This document shows, piece by piece, positions 34,008-34,115 of a stretch of 34,115 nucleotides of DNA. A program made the translations under genes and the position numbers. The stretch is from an uncultured Clostridia bacterium (GTDB taxonomy: Bacteria; Bacillota; Clostridia; UBA1381). The stretch covers positions 1-34,115 of the forward strand of contig CALXZP010000063.1 in assembly GCA_944393255.1 (NCBI GenBank), written 5' to 3'. The notes beneath the pieces are model-generated. The model ran no database searches, was not told the DNA's origin, and was given only the letters and a program-made list of their open reading frames with translations. Every line of letters begins with the position of its first letter. Position 1 is the first letter of the stretch.

Positions 34008-34115
34008 TTAAAATGCAACAACATAGGGCGGCATTTTGTCACCGGAGTATTGCATTTCAATGTTCTCCGAAACACAGAAATCTTTGATTTCGTCTTGTTT
34101 CGTGAGGTTATTATA
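34008..34115 (-). CDS. partial ORF running off the right edge, unidentified
   Basis: A minus-strand frame open from the edge gives 35 residues, ending QYSGDKMPPYVVAF and a stop at 34008. I do not recognise it. A small overlapping frame with ATG (LLHFNNTHPVLPDDEKEEFE) follows and ends just before the remnant above, so the two could be one frameshifted gene of the same decayed mobile element. Confidence 0.3.
   Translation of the reverse strand, partial: YNNLTKQDEIKDFCVSENIEMQYSGDKMPPYVVAF

Noticed and set aside
1..34115. CRISPR arrays, tRNA, rRNA and insertion sequences
   Set aside because: No regularly spaced repeats, no tRNA cloverleaf or CCA-type ends, no rRNA-like stretch and no DDE transposase or IS ends were noticed. 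Short degenerate copies cannot be excluded by eye.

Overview
This window is a chromosomal segment of a low-to-mid GC Gram-positive bacterium, most likely a gut-type Clostridia (Bacillota). The signs are a single-chain glycyl-tRNA synthetase of the alpha2 type, a YtrA-type GntR regulator with its ABC transporter, GGAGG-type ribosome binding sites, heavy use of ATA for Ile, VanZ-like and LUD proteins, and an exopolysaccharide (EPS) locus of Gram-positive layout. No rRNA, tRNA or CRISPR was seen, so genus and species cannot be fixed.

Layout. 1-2000: a secreted two-stalk-domain protein behind a structured leader. 2056-4102 (minus): glycyl-tRNA synthetase and a HAD phosphatase as a two-gene operon. 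4393-5646: a membrane GT2 glycosyltransferase. 5791-7690: an autoregulated GntR-ABC operon with a double palindromic operator. 7740-8378 (minus): a stand-alone LUD protein. 8528-10022: a tyrosine recombinase gene enclosed by two 27-bp palindromic sites in opposite orientation. 10095-28202: a long rightward gene series that starts with a six-repeat helicase-associated-domain helicase and continues as a Wzx/Wzy-type EPS cluster. 28417-33725: a GNAT acetyltransferase, a sugar-nucleotide pyrophosphorylase behind a structured leader, and a heterodimeric ABC exporter. 33784-34115 (minus): remains of a serine recombinase and an unidentified ORF, probably the edge of a decayed mobile element.

The most interesting region is 8411-10100. 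The two palindromes look like recombinase core sites: 11-bp inverted arms around a 5-bp asymmetric spacer. Because the spacers face each other, recombination should invert the segment. A near-consensus promoter just inside the left site points outward. At present it fires across the left site into a minus-strand terminator about 70 bp away. If the segment flipped, the same promoter would point across the right site into the helicase/EPS genes. The recombinase terminators now face the EPS genes. This reads as a self-contained, recombinase-carrying phase switch for the EPS locus, shown here in a predicted OFF state. That is inference from sequence only.

EPS chemistry. A polyprenyl-phosphate sugar transferase starts the repeat unit. 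Several glycosyltransferases extend it, and a Wzx flippase and Wzy-like polymerase export and polymerise it. UDP-glucose dehydrogenase supplies UDP-glucuronate, and a D-glucuronyl C5-epimerase homologue suggests the polymer may contain iduronate. A DmpG-like aldolase fused to a GT42/MptE-like domain, a KdsC-like phosphatase, a CMP-sugar cytidylyltransferase and a sialyltransferase-like enzyme suggest a CMP-activated 2-keto-3-deoxy sugar acid made without NeuB or KdsA. A pyruvyl transferase adds further negative charge. The EPS genes are visibly more AT-rich than the flanking genes, which fits an exchangeable locus.
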